The notes beneath the pieces were generated by a model, which searched no databases, was not told where the DNA came from, and saw only the letters and a list, made by a program, of their open reading frames with translations. Both the position numbers and the translations under genes were made by a program. A stretch of 34,847 nt of DNA from Priapulus caudatus (Eukaryota; Priapulida; Priapulimorpha; Priapulimorphida; Priapulidae): assembly GCF_000485595.1 (NCBI RefSeq), contig NW_014577937.1:71727-106573 (forward strand). The letters run 5' to 3'. This document shows positions 1 through 11,425 of the stretch, one piece after another (position 1 is the first letter of the stretch; every line of letters starts with the position of its first letter).

Positions 1-870
1 GGGCACCTGAGGAGTCAATGCGGTAGAACTGGCACCCTGAGAGTGATGCTGACAGAGACTTCGGGGCACCTGAGAATGATGCTGCGCAGACTGCGCGCAC
101 CTGAGAAGTGATTGCTGTAGGAAACTGGCAGGGCACCTGAGCAGTGGAATGCTGTAGAAACTGGGGCATCCTGAGAGAGCTGGATGTTCAGAGACTGGGG
201 CACTGAGGTGATGTTCGAGAGACTGTGGAGGGCACCTGGGGCGGTGATGCTTCAGGACTGTGGTCACATGAGGAGTGATGCTGCAGAACCTGGGGCACGC
301 TGCGGTGATGTGCAGAGACTGGGGGAACCTGAGAGAGATGTTGCAGAGAGTGTGGCACCTGGAGTGTGAGGTTGCAGGAAGAGACGCTGGGGCACCTGAG
401 GTGCTGATGCTGGAGATATTATGCACAAAACGTGATGCTGACGAGACTGGGCACCTTGAGCAGGTGAATTGCTGCGAGACTGGGGAACCTGAGGGTGATG
501 CTGCAGAGGGGGGGACCTTTGGGGGGCACCTGAGGGTGATGTGAGAGGTGGGGCACACTGAGGCGTGCATGTTGCAGGAGACTGGGAGGTACCTGAGGGG
601 ATGTGCAGAGGTGGATCGGAAGGTTTGTGTGCCGAGAGACTGGGCACCTGAGAGTGATGTTGCAGGAGTGGGGCACCTGAGAAGTTGATTGCTGAGAGAC
701 TGGGGCACCTGAGAGAGATGCGTGGAGTGCTGTGGCACCTGAGAGTGATTCTGCGAGATCTGCGGGAGCCTGAGGGCTGATGTTTGCAGAGATGGGGCAC
801 CTGATGAGGGATGCTGCAGGAACTTGGGCACCTGAGAGGGAATGTGGGCGAGGGACTGGGGCACTGAGGT
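1..870 (+). repeat. Error-rich 30-bp minisatellite, inverted relative to the adjacent coding array
   Basis: Degenerate tandem copies of a 30-bp unit (core CACCTGAGRGTGATGCTGCA then GAGACTGGGG) read on the plus strand. Unit lengths vary by one to several bases almost every copy. The adjacent array at 871-1380 is the same unit on the minus strand with an exact 30-bp period. The indel load and the strand flip suggest poorly corrected long-read sequence or a foldback join; a real inverted satellite is possible. Open frames here (for example 264-1280 minus) are by-products of the repeat. Confidence 0.85.
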
Positions 871-1380
871 GATAGTCTCGGCAGCATCCCTCTCAGGTGA
901 CCCAGTCTCTGCAGCATCACACTCAGGTGCCCCAGTCTCCGCAGAATCACTCTCAGGTGCCACACACTCTGCAACATCACTCTCAGGTGCCCCAGTCTCT
1001 GCAGCATCACTCTCAGGTGCCCCAGTCTCTGCAGCATCACTCTCAGGTGCCCCAGTCTCTGCAGCATCACCCCCAGGTGCCCCAGTCTCTGCAACATCAC
1101 CCTCAGGTGCCCCAGTCTCTGCAACATCACACTCAGGTGCCCCAGTCTCTGCAGCATCACCTTCCGATGCCATAGTCTCTGCATCATCACCCTCATGTAT
1201 TTCAATCTCCAGAACATCACCCTTAGGTGTTCCAGATTCCAAAACATTGCCCTGAGGCATCCTAGTCTCTGGAGCATCACTCTTAGGTGTACAATTTCCC
1301 ATAACTTCTGCTATTGGTGTCTCTGTCTCCAGAATATTTGCCCCTGGCATTCCAGTCTTCAGGGAATCACCCAGAGGCAT
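871..1380 (-). repeat. Coding 30-bp minisatellite, 17 units
   Basis: Exact 30-bp period (unit boundaries 1380, 1350, 1320 ... 871), read on the minus strand as 10-residue units ending ET followed by a variable residue. Identity between units rises steadily away from the unique part of the exon, the usual pattern of an array homogenised at one end. Confidence 0.9.
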
Positions 1381-1943
1381 CTGTGCTGACAGTGCCTCTG
1401 AGCCACTCACAACTGCTGGTTCATCAGTCAGCAAACCTGTTGCTACTGTTACTGGGTTTCCTTCTACACATGCATTAGCCTCGGCCTCCCCACGTTCAGC
1501 CTTAACGATCTCCCCGTAAAGCTGTGCTGTATCGTCACTGCCCACAGCCGGGTACTGCTGAGGGGAGTCTCCCACTGACGACCGTGGAGATTCCATGGCA
1601 GCAGCCCAGTCAGGCACAGGAACGCGAGCCTCGGGAGTTTTCATACGTTGCGGTGTAGTGGGAGTTTGAGGAGCTGTGGCTTCGATGCAAGGCGGTTCCT
1701 CACTACGGCCGGACAAGTCGAGAGAGCCGCTGGTGTTCGTGGCGTCCTCCCACTGATCTTCATCATCCTCGAGCGGTTCACCATTCAGCTTTCTTGAACA
1801 TTCCACTCCTTGATCAGCACGCTTGCCACTCGGTTGATTCTTAGTGACCTTGTCAGATTGTATGCCCTGAACGTCCTCGTCTGCTGAGTCCCTTTCCTCT
1901 CGATCAAAAGGGTCACCAGCTCTTCCCTCTTCAAGTTCACCAC
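871..1943 (-). CDS. CCDC9-like terminal exon with in-frame 10-residue repeats
   Basis: Entered in phase 1 from acceptor TATGTTCAG and open without a stop to the strand flip at about 871. The first about 190 codons are unique sequence with DDEDQWEDA and ARVPVPDWAAAM segments that resemble the CCDC9 C-terminus. From 1380 downward come 17 consecutive 30-bp units in exact register, consensus TPEGDAAETG. The first units are diverged (MPLGDSLKTG, MPGANILETE), while units from about 1200 on are nearly identical. The frame continues open into the inverted error-rich array, so the true end is unknown. Confidence 0.75.
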
Positions 1944-4900
1944 CTGAACATAGATTATGGAAGCCTTACAAAACACTAACTGACATTCTATACCAGACAA
2001 TACCTGACCATGCACCAAGTATAAACTTACGGGGCAATATTTAACAATAATAAAGACAGGAAGCTACAGGCATGTACGTGCGGCCACTCACTCTTACAAA
2101 ATCGTAATTGATTTGTGTCCTTACTTGAAGAAGATACAGAGCTCCGACTACTGGCCTTTTTGGCCCTGGCCTTCAGTCTGCGTTCCCTGTTCTTGGCAGT
2201 GCGCTGCTCCCTGGATGTCAGCTTCCCCACAAGGTTATTGCTGATGCAAATAACTATCTGGTCTTCTTCAGTCATGATATTCCTGCCACGAAATATAAAT
2301 TACTTTGAGCAACTTTTTAGAATGGTTGTTTCCGACTTGACAAGCATCAACAAAATTAGTTGAAATATTTTATGGTTAGGTATGTATAAAAAATGTAATG
2401 TAACAGTATGGTTTTAACCATAGTAAACTAGGAAGATCTTGTCATCACGGCTGTTGTATTTTTACGTAGTGAATTTGAATATTTATTTCAAACAGTTCAT
2501 CCTAATTTTATTAACTACATAGTTTTATATATTTAGGAGGCTTAGTCTCAAGGAGTGTGAAATTTTGAAAACATGATTAATGTTTGTTATAAGTTAGTAA
2601 ATTACATGTGTGGGTAATGAAATTAATTAAATTTTGCAGTTACGGATATATATAAGCTTTCACATCAAAGCTTTATAATTGCTTGCCTGTCTGTATTTTG
2701 TGGTACTTCACCATCATCAACCTCCTCGTCTAGAACTTCTTCAGCTGGCTGGCTAGCATTACTAGGTGTCACAACGACCTCCGACATCTTCATGGAAACT
2801 TTTGAAGGCCAATGGCTACCCACAGCAGCATGTAGAGTGCTCCCACCCTTAGGGGGAGACTGCCAGACATCTTCTTTGCCCACTTGAGATGCATGCCTCA
2901 CATCACTATTTCTCTGATCTGGGGTAGATCTATCAATGCCTGTTGGTGTGGGACTTTCAACACTTTTGAAGTGGGTCGCAGGGTATGCCGCACCGCTCTC
3001 CCTTGCCTTGGTTCTACGGCTCTCATCATTATTTCTAGATGCGTAGTGTGGCTCGTCCTTTCTTCTTCTCCGTGAATGGCTAACTTCATGCTGCTGGACA
3101 TCTTTTTTCGTGTCGACTTGCGACACACCACTGCTCCCGTAATCTGCATTTATATTCAATTGAAAGCATTACCAGTAAGTTCTCTCAACTTATCATCCAG
3201 TAGGTTGGTTCACAAGATGGATCTACTTAGCACATTAATTAATAAAACTAACATCTGTTCAGAGTTTTGCAAGTTATGATGCATAAACACAATCTCCAGA
3301 TGATTTCATCATAAGCAGGTTAGCAACGACTATCATACTCCTAAAGGAACCAGTGAACAAAATGATGTTATTGTAAACGAGCATGTAAATATTAATCATG
3401 TTAATAGCCATTAGTTTTTACACCAAGGAAGGTAACTATTTATGTAACTGATGAAATTATGTCATGTGAAATACAGTATACAACGTATATGTAGCTGTCT
3501 GTACATGTTGTAACTGTATGTACTACACTGACTTCATGCACACCAGGTGTTAGATAATAGTAGACCTGCTAATTTGCTACTATCTAGCTCCTGATGATGA
3601 AACACTCTCCATCTCCACCAATAGTTATACATAAATCAAGCACCAAATAAAATAATTGGATTAGTATTCCATAAGCGACTGCATATCATGCCAACCACGT
3701 AATTCTTGATGGCAATATGTGCACCAAAAACACATGCTGTGGTTAATGCACCCTCTGTGACCAGGTTCTCTACCTGTCTCAACGTCACGGTGACGGGCGG
3801 GGGAATCACCATCCTTGATTACAATACGGCCACTGCCAACACGACCAGTTCTGTGTTGGGTAGGACCACCTAGTAATTGAACACATTTATACCTGTGAGA
3901 ACACTGACGGCTTTGGATGGATGGCTCGCTGATGGATCAAAGATGCCATTGTTTAATATAGAAGAAATCTTTGGGTGACACAAGAAATGTAGAATATATC
4001 TCTACAGAAGTCTCTATTTCACACTTGATGTGATATTGCATTGGCCTTCCCTATCACCAGCAGTACCCACCTGGGTGTAGTATTGAATTGCATACAATAA
4101 AATTGTATTTGCATCAGGGGGGTCAAAGACACCTACCTCTTCTGTGCTGAAACTCTTGCTGTGGCTTCTGTTTGTCAGCTACGTCATCACTGCCAAGAAA
4201 TCAGTACATGACTAAATTAAATCACAGATGTACTCCTTTCAGAATATGCAAGTATGAACATGCCTGTTACCTTCTATCTTAGGTAATTTTGAATGGATGA
4301 TAAAACGTTATTGGGTTCCATTAGAAGCAACATACTAAGGTTTCACTAAGATTTGAAAAAAAGCTTTTCATGGTATAGTCCTACCTGCATAACATAAATG
4401 CCAAAATGTACTCACACAATGGCGACTTTCTCTTTATCCCATTCACGTTTGCCTGAACGCTCATGACGATTTAACCGCTCAAGATCTACCCTGTCACGTT
4501 CTGCTTTCCATGACTCGTACTCCTGTCTTTCTCTTCCTGTCATGCTCAACTCTAACTCACGCTTGGACTTTGGGCCATCTCTTCCCGACTTCTGTTAAAT
4601 AGCAAGCATGTTATACAGTGTTATTTTAGGGTCCAGCTTGTAGCCAGCATTGGCATAGTGTTAGATCCAATGTTAGCAGTGCAGGAACATGTACAAGTTA
4701 TACATCACACAAACCGTACGTGCCCGCACGCATGCACATCTATAGTACTGTTCCACCGTTAAATACGAAAAACTTCAAATCATAAATTTAATCGACCCTA
4801 AAGGTTTTTATGTTGTAGATAGCCATGACCACATTTCCTATGCACACACGAGAGGAATCAAGTATGAATTAGTAATACATAGTTTTTCTCCCCCACATGA

Positions 4901-7900
4901 TACTGAAAAAAATGGAGGGAAGTCGTCGAACCTCGTTGACCAGCAGCTAAACAGCCACCCTTAACGTGATTATATCACCATAAATATTAAAAGTAAAAGA
5001 ATTCTGTCCACTTTTTCACAAAATGTAAGTGATTCTGTTCACTTTTTATGGTCAAATTGCTGCATTATACTTCCTATTGTGGTATTCCGTTCGATGTGAA
5101 CAAACACTCGTGACTCATACATAGCCCATAGCAAGCATTTAATCAAGAGCCCATTAACCCCAGAGCGTACAACGCTGAAATAGGAAAACCATGGTGTAGT
5201 TTCAGCAAAATTAATAAAGTTTACCTACCTTATTTTGATACTTCTCTACCGGAATATTATGCAGGAGTCATAGCTAGCCAATATAAGATCAACCGCTTGT
5301 CTCTACGATGTTCCTATGCCGAGATATAAAGCGATAAAAATCGAGTACTTCTAGGTAATCCTAGCGCCATATCACACAGTAACACGCCTACCCCGCGTTT
5401 AGTGACTGATTTTATCGCTTTATATCTTGGCATAGGAACATCGTAGAGACAAGCGGTTGATCTTATATTGGCTAGCTAGGACTCCTGCATAATATTCCGG
5501 TAGAGAAGTCTCAAAATAAGGTAGGTAAACTTTATTAATTTGGCTGAAACGACACCATGGTTTTCCTATTTCAGCGTTGTACGCTCTGGGGTTAATGGGC
5601 TCTTGATTTAATATTGTGATCAATATATCAAATCGCCCAGATTTTTAGGATTTTTAACTAGTTTAAAAACAATCTTATCGGGTAAGAACTTGAGGATACA
5701 TTTAGTGCCGTTAGTACTTACTTTTCATGTAAAAAAATTGCAACAAAGATTTTATAAATATACACCATAGAAAATTCGTGACTTGGTCAATTTAACCAAT
5801 GAATTACACACAAATTAAGGGGCCATTCACAATTATCAACATTTTCATAAGTGTACAAAGAGTACACTTTTTCGAGACCAACCCCCTTCCCCCCTAAGTG
5901 TACGAAAAAAAATGTAGATTTTTTTTCACACTATTCTACATAGAGATACATGTATATGAATTACATGCAAACCCTGGAACAATTGATCCAGGTCACCAGC
6001 GCGGCTAGAACTATTACCCGCTATCGTGCCGGTTGTTTACACTGCACTTGGCTGCTAGCTAACTAGCTCGGTTCGTTCGTTCAGCGGGCCCGTGCGGTGC
6101 GTGGGCCGGCCGGGGGTCGGCGCTTCGCGCCGTGAGGATGCACGCGATGCCGGCTGGGGCGTGCGGCGCGGGAAATGGATCGACATTTTTCGGAAATGCT
6201 GAAAGCGTACGGCGGGCATTGACCCCCTCCCCCCAGCGTACGGTTTGCACGCTTGTGAAAATAATTGTGAACGACCGCTAAATGGTGACTAACAACTACA
6301 ACAAGCAGAACGTACGTAATCCTCTCGCTCCTTCATCCTATTAATGTTCTGCTTCACGTTGCCAAAATTCGTTCCACCCCAGTTGCTGATGTGCCTCCTG
6401 CTGCCCTCCTGTCTCGTTGGGCCACCGTGTTTCCGAAACCCTCCATGGCGACCAGGATCAGCGAGGAAGTTGAACGAGGGGTCAGGTGGCGGCGCGCCGG
6501 TGTCATCTGTGTCTGGAGCATATCTGTGATTGTGCCGAGGAGGCTGCGCATCGCGTTGCTGTGGCGACCGATCCCTCTCATACTCCCTGCGCTTTGGTTC
6601 GTGTTGCTGACAAAATGTACACCAAGTGTCATCAGCCAATCAGGGCGAATCTGCCAAAAATCTCTACAAAATTTTTGGCTTAATATTGCATGTACATGTA
6701 AATATTCAAAAACACGTCAGTAGAACAGGAGACTGGTTCTCCATACAGAGTTGAGACATGCATAACATCAGGAGCGTATAATGACAAATTGTCATTATTT
6801 GTCAAATATGTCATTATAAAATTGTCATGTTAAATTGTCATTATATGTCAAATTGTCATTATTATTTGTCATTATACGCTTCTGATAACATCTAATATGC
6901 ACATCTGTGCACCTCTCACATTCTGTTATTATCATTGCCAAACATGAAATTTTCTCTCTAGTACAAACCAGGCACTACAATGACATTACCATGAATTTGT
7001 AGAGGAAACTAAGAGTGTAAATACAATGTGTGATTTCTATATAAAAATCTTTAATAATTTCAAGTGTTGAAATTGTAAATTTGCGAACATAAATTTGAAC
7101 AGCTATAATTTTACATGAACAAATTTAGAGCATACGCACCAGCGCTATTTCGTAATCACTAATCAATAATAAAACCAGGAGAACTGTGGTTACCCGTGAC
7201 TTAAGCTCTTTAGCTTGCTTGCTGCGTTCAGCCAGTCGCCGGCCACGACCAATTCCGGCTGATTGCTTCGGTGGGCTCACTCGCACTTCATCGCTATGTC
7301 GATGTGGTGCCAACTTGCTGAGCTGCTCTGCATTCTGCTTGTCACGTTCAATTTCCTAATAAATGTAGGCAAACACATTGAGTTTTGCATAGAGATAACA
7401 TGAGTGTGAAATCCATCCTATAATTTCATTTCAAACAACCAATCACATTCAATCTAGAGTGTATTAACACCAATAAACTTTTGATTCAATTCACGAGCTT
7501 TGCTGTACACTTCAAAAGCCTGGTATCATGTATGCCTACAAAATATTTATACATTAATGAAATATTGAAATAAAGCATTTACATAATAAAAATTAAAATT
7601 CTGACATACCTCGTGTCTTTTCTTAAGGTTCTCGTTTTTTAGTCGTATCATTTCCACACGACGATTAATAAATGCTTCTTTCTCATCACGCGTCAGTTCC
7701 TGAAACATTCCAAGTTATTATATGTTCATAAGCAAGTTCAGCAGAATAAATGATTAACGCAGACCGAGTGTGCACTATGAGCACTCTAGCAAAATTACTC
7801 ATTAACTCACGAAATATGAACGCATCGGCAGCAAAACACAAACCTATCGCTCTCAAACACTGAAGCCTTAAAAATGTGCCATCTTATATGAAACAATGCT

Positions 7901-8515
7901 ATGCAATGACGAGGAGCTGTATGGTTTCCATAAAACACATTGGCCATGTAACAGGTACAGATTCATGCAAGCAGCATGAGTTGAGGACAGTGGTAAACAC
8001 AGTATCATTGAGGGCCATAAATCTTTATCGAACAGTGTGCGTATGTACCACTGTCATTAATATTAAACACACGCAGTTATGAACATTACTGCTCGCATAA
8101 GAATATCATACATTGATTTTTTTACCAGTCATCATATATGAACAGGAAACATGCTTTCTTTTTCCGTGATTCATATATACATACAGCAGACGTAGGAAAA
8201 CCAGTTACAGCTTTGTGAAATGGTGCAGACCCATGCACATACCATACCAGGCTTACCAGCACACCTTTAAACAGTTCACGCTTGTCATGCTCTAGCAAAC
8301 TGGCATGTACTTCCCAATGCGCATATAAGACCCTGCCCGTTCCTACAGATAACACATGTATATAGGCTAGACTGGTGTACATACATTCTTAACATCACAT
8401 GAATTCTCACTCCTACCTATTGGTTACAACATTAGTGTAGTTTATGAAAAGTAAATGCATATATTTATGCACAAGTTTGTTGTTATACCATGATGCTTGA
8501 AATCCAGAGAGACAT
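871..8515 (-). CDS. CCDC9-like coiled-coil protein gene, multi-exon, C-terminus not resolved
   Basis: Spliced minus-strand gene. Coding exons in transcript order are: a doubtful 8515-8489, then 7699-7610, 7355-7194, 6606-6316, 4591-4416, 4189-4137, 3869-3774, 3143-2687, 2282-2125 and 1943 to about 871. All junctions keep phase. From memory of vertebrate CCDC9/CCDC9B, three blocks match in order: the N-terminal coiled coil (RRVEMIRLKNENLKKRHE then EIERDKQNAE), the FNFLADP...NWGG block, and the LSMTGRERQEYESWKAERD block followed by EWDKEKV. Acidic DDEDQWED and the late VPVPDWAAAM segment resemble C-terminal CCDC9 features. Human CCDC9 is described as an RNA-binding protein associated with the exon junction complex; that role here is inferred from homology only. 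The visible exons total about 850 codons. Unlike the vertebrate protein as I recall it, this one ends in a long 10-residue repeat tract. No stop codon was found before the satellite flips strand. Confidence 0.85.
2125..2282 (-). CDS. CCDC9-like exon: basic helix
   Basis: A 158-base exon with acceptor CGTGGCAG, entered in phase 2 and left in phase 1 at TCAA|GTAAGG. It encodes NIMTEEDQIVICISNN, then a strongly basic stretch SREQRTAKNRERRLKARAKK and a serine-rich end. The basic helix is a plausible nucleic-acid or nuclear-localisation segment, by inference only. Confidence 0.75.
2283..2686 (-). other. Putative GC-AG intron
   Basis: The donor GACAG|GCAAGC matches the GC-AG class consensus, and the acceptor is CGTGGCAG. 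Together they join exons 2687-3143 and 2125-2282 in phase 2. No GT alternative in the right phase is visible near the exon end. Confidence 0.6.
2687..3143 (-). CDS. CCDC9-like exon with a putative GC donor
   Basis: Entered in phase 1 from acceptor AATGCAG at 3144. It encodes about 152 polar residues including SHSRRRRKDEPH and an acidic end EEVLDEEVDDGEVPQNTDR. No GT donor in the required phase lies near its end, but GACAG|GCAAGC at 2687/2686 is a good GC-AG donor and leaves phase 2, exactly what the next exon needs. Reading on instead gives six further codons and a stop at 2665, a possible short isoform. Confidence 0.75.
3774..3869 (-). CDS. CCDC9-like small exon
   Basis: A 96-base exon, phase 1 in and out, acceptor TTACTAG and donor GTAGAG. 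It encodes GPTQHRTGRVGSGRIVIKDG followed by DSPARHRDVET. No domain is recognised; the phase and splice sites fit the chain. Confidence 0.7.
4137..4189 (-). CDS. CCDC9-like small exon
   Basis: A 53-base exon (acceptor TTGGCAG, donor GTAGGT) entered in phase 2 and left in phase 1. It encodes VDDVADKQKPQQEFQHRR, polar and low complexity. The support is the phase fit with both neighbours and good splice sites. Confidence 0.7.
4416..4591 (-). CDS. CCDC9-like exon: LSMTGRER motif
   Basis: 58 codons plus two bases, acceptor TTTAACAG and donor GTGAGT. It contains LELSMTGRERQEYESWKAER then DRVDLERLNRHERSGKREWD, almost residue for residue the CCDC9 signature. This is the strongest single piece of evidence for the gene's identity. 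Confidence 0.9.
5141..5608. mobile_element. Foldback element with 199-bp arms
   Basis: Bases 5141-5339 and 5410-5608 are inverted copies of equal length, differing at a handful of positions, around a 70-base centre. The arms start AATCAAGAGCCCATTAACCC and end near GCGATAAAA. It lies in the intron between exons 6316 and 4591 of the CCDC9-like gene. No coding capacity or clear target duplication is seen, so this is a non-autonomous foldback or MITE-type element. Confidence 0.85.
5820..6260. other. Intron stretch with a GC-rich patch
   Basis: A GC/CpG-rich patch (6000-6240) lies inside the otherwise AT-rich intron. Two related C-rich tracts (CCCCCTTCCCCCC near 5882 and CCCCCTCCCCCCAGC near 6225) bracket it. 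No exon with splice sites or conserved peptide could be supported. Confidence 0.4.
6316..6606 (-). CDS. CCDC9-like exon: FNFLADP / NWGG block
   Basis: 97 codons in phase 0, acceptor TTTTGTCAG and donor TAC|GTACGT. A basic YERDRSPQQRD segment leads to PPPDPSFNFLADPGR and RRHISNWGGTNFGNV, the best-conserved block of the family after the coiled coil (vertebrate FLDDPRR...NWGGPDFERV). Overlapping open frames on the other strand are shadows. Confidence 0.87.
6769..6884. mobile_element. Small MITE built of TGTCAWWW repeats
   Basis: The ends CAGGAGCGTATAATGACAAAT (minus its last base, 20 nt) and the inverted right end match at all but one position. The inside is short iterations of ATTGTCATTAT/TGTCAAAT. 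ATAACAT flanks both ends (6762-6768 and 6885-6891; eight bases if the terminal C is shared). The CAG...CTG ends and the 7-8 bp duplication point to a hAT-type MITE in the intron of the CCDC9-like gene. Confidence 0.75.
7194..7355 (-). CDS. CCDC9-like exon: end of coiled coil and basic linker
   Basis: 54 codons in phase 0, acceptor TTATTAG and donor CGG|GTAACC. It opens with EIERDKQNAEQLSKL, completing the coiled coil (vertebrate form EIEEDRKKAE). A basic GIGRGRRLAERSKQAKELKS stretch follows. Confidence 0.85.
7610..7699 (-). CDS. CCDC9-like exon: N-terminal coiled coil
   Basis: 30 codons, acceptor TTTCAG and donor GTATGT, phase 0 at both ends. The residues ELTRDEKEAFINRRVEMIRL continue as KNENLKKRHE, a charged coiled-coil start matching the N-terminal helix of CCDC9 proteins. 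Confidence 0.85.
8489..8515 (-). CDS. Candidate first coding exon of the CCDC9-like gene
   Basis: A minus-strand ATG at 8515-8513 opens nine codons (MSLWISSIM) and ends in ATG|GTATAAC, a passable phase-0 donor. It would join the next exon at 7699. The 150 bases upstream (8530-8690) are GC/CpG-rich compared with the AT-rich surroundings, as expected near a promoter. The peptide is too short to test by homology, so another upstream exon is equally possible. Confidence 0.25.
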
Positions 8516-11425
8516 GATACAAGATTGCGTGGCACAGCTTTGCTGTTGATCCTGAGCGCTGCGCGCGGATGAGACGCGCAGTTCCGCGGGATATGCGCAC
8601 GCGACCGCGGGGATGTTCAAGTATGAAGCATTGTCCGCAGTGGAGACGTGTGCCAAATTCGAAGCCCGGCGCACGTCTCCACAGCGGTCAGCAGATGGTC
8701 TGTAGTTTTAGAAGATAACAATGAAGACTTTGTTCTAAATAAGAGCAATATACAGACCTTTGAATTTCTTGACTAGTCAGTCAAAGGGCTTGTTGGGGGT
8801 CCATTATGCAGAGCTTCCAATTGAAATGGCCCATGAAATTGTCAAGTGGAATTGTGTTTTTCGGAACCCCAAAGAAAATGTCTTCCTCTTACATGCACCC
8901 CCTCCCTGATCAATCACGCATTCAGGCGTCAACAATAACAGAGATGAAATTGTGTTGAGTTTGTGGCTCTTGACGCACGTGCATTGACGTACAAGACTGT
9001 TGAAAGCACAGGCACTTGGAATGTCTCAATAAAAATAAATATTCACACAATTTTTCACAATGATCGACCGCCTGTGTGCAAAATAGGTGAACGTATGTGA
9101 AACATATACGGTTAGTACTTACTGTGACATATCCGTGTCACTAACTGACACCACTAAGTTGGTAAAATGTTCCATGGAATTACGAGGTTATCATCGCAGA
9201 ACTCCCGAACACCGTACGTCACAAAGCTATATGTAAACAAACACGCGTGTTGCGAGGTATCTGCCTCCGATATCCATTTCGAGGCCCGCTAAGCCAAGCA
9301 TAAAGCGCGCGGGCAAGACGTCACACACACAGCTACGTTCATTGGCTAAAACAATCGAGTAGTGCGGTTAAGGATTTTCGGAATTATTTAATTTGAAGAA
9401 AAACTTCAATGTTCAATGAATGACGCACTCGTTTACTTCCGACAGCGAGTGAAAATGTCGAACATTTTCCACTTCGATTCGAAATGCATCGGCCAGACAT
9501 TTCATTATTTACGACAAGTAAACAGGCTGGCGAAAGACAGTAGGCACAGTAACTGGTCACGTCGGTGACGCCCCATTCCTGTCCATCAACGAAGAAAGCG
9601 GAGGCTTATTCTGATTACGGAGATGTGAAAATTCAACAGAAGGAAGTAGCACAGTGCGCTAAACAGCATGTTATTTTCGTATTTGTGGCAAACTAATATA
9701 TGATTTTGTATCGTAGGAAACCGTTCTAACATAGCAGAATGCCCTAGTTCCTGAGATCGGCGATTTGATGGTCCAATGGGTCCCCATATTTAAAAATATA
9801 AAAGACGGGTGCAACGTAGGCTGTGATTGGAAGACACAAAGTGTCAATCCTCGGCGCGCCTCGGCATCATGGCCGCATCACGTCTAGTCATGTTTAGTTA
9901 ACAGTACCTAAGCAACCATCACACATTTGTTAATTGTTTTTTTTTATAATAAAAGTGATACTGCAGGTATAGTTAGCTTGTGAAATAACCAGTTAGCGTT
10001 AAGCTGCACTGTTGGCAGGATTTCTACAGAGAGGAATCCTGAAAGTCTATTATAGTCTAATGAAGATGTATCCATAAAATGATGTCCATTTAGCAATCTT
10101 TTTCAAAAACTACTATGAACATGATTTGTATCAATTCCAGGAACATCTATACTAAAAGTTGGCTTGCTTAAACCGTGCCATGTTACAAATTCCTACATTC
10201 CACTAATCTGGTTAGATGTATCCAAAAGGTGGATTGTGAAGTTATATCCATTTTCCTTTGTTAATTAATTAATTAATTATTAACCTTGCTTCAATAGTGC
10301 TATAAGACACCTTTTCTGTAAATAGCAAAACTATCATTTATCAATGAATAATGTGTTTTTTAGTAAAGAGAAATTTGTATGCAACATGTTCAAAATTGAA
10401 TTTAGTTGGAAATTGTGACCTTATTTTTGTCTATTTACAATTTAGCTGATATTTTGTATTTAGTATATAGCAAAATATATTTGATAGTGTTTTTGATGTG
10501 CTGCTATTTATTGCATTTCATTAAAGTCGAATTACACAAACAAATGTATTTTTATTTAACAGTGCACACTTACCAAAAACTCACTGTTCAGTACTTCAGC
10601 CATTTTGTATCAATGTTTCAAGTATTCCAAACTGTAAAAAATATGAAAGACATTACCAATAACAAACTCATCTGCAATTAAACATTAAAATGCTTACAAA
10701 TCTCTGTGAAAATGAGAATAAAAAATTTGCATACTATCAACCTGCACTACTATTGTAAAAATCAACGTAATTAAAAATATGGAGAAAAGGGTGTGATTAC
10801 TGTGAGCGAATCATCTGTTTTGTATGATCAAAGTTCCATTATCTTGCTGCCACAGCAGCCACACATGCCCATGGCGTGAAGGACATGATTCTTTATTTTA
10901 TGCTAAAATCAAAGTAATTCTACCTATAGGGTTTTTTTTTTTTTTTAATTGACCAATTCTACGATCACAACTAGTTGCTATCAGATCTTTGTAGACACTA
11001 AAAGCTCACAAGAGGTGGACCTTGGATTTCATCATTTCTGTGCTTAGTATGGTCAATCTGTCCCAAGCGCACAAAATCTGCACTGTTTCGTAGTAATGCC
11101 TATAGATGAAATTTCATAAAGTACTACATTGATTATTAGAGTACATTCTACGATCACGTTTTCAAAGTAAAATTATGGACAGGAAATTGACAAGAAGGGC
11201 ATATATGACAACTTGTTAGGCCAAGTGTATTGCTTTTGATGTAAACTGAAATTTTAGGACACAACTAAGTGGGAGGGGGACCAGTACAATTACTACCTTA
11301 GGTATTAGGGTACACGTACACAAGGAATTTATGAACAGGGTGTGGAGGCAAATCAAACAGGGCAGCCGCAGAAATTTAGTGCTGTGGATATCATTGAGAT
11401 TTTCAAGGAAGCACAGCAATTAATA
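8516..11425. other. No gene identified: upstream/intergenic DNA
   Basis: About 2.9 kb with no supportable exon. It holds a CpG-rich patch (8530-8690) ending in a 15-bp stem hairpin (8640-8654 with 8668-8682, arms GTGGAGACGTG), another GC-rich patch near 9240-9320 and an AscI-like GGCGCGCC palindrome at about 9853. From 9900 on it is AT-rich with a short ATTA run (10262-10280) and a poly-T at about 10929. Open frames here are short and lack family resemblance. Confidence 0.5.

Noticed and set aside
264-1280. 338-codon minus-strand frame and plus-strand frames 842-1255 and 897-1175
   Set aside because: Off-frame or antisense readings of the 30-bp repeat; the supported frame is the one that continues from the spliced CCDC9-like exon at 1943.
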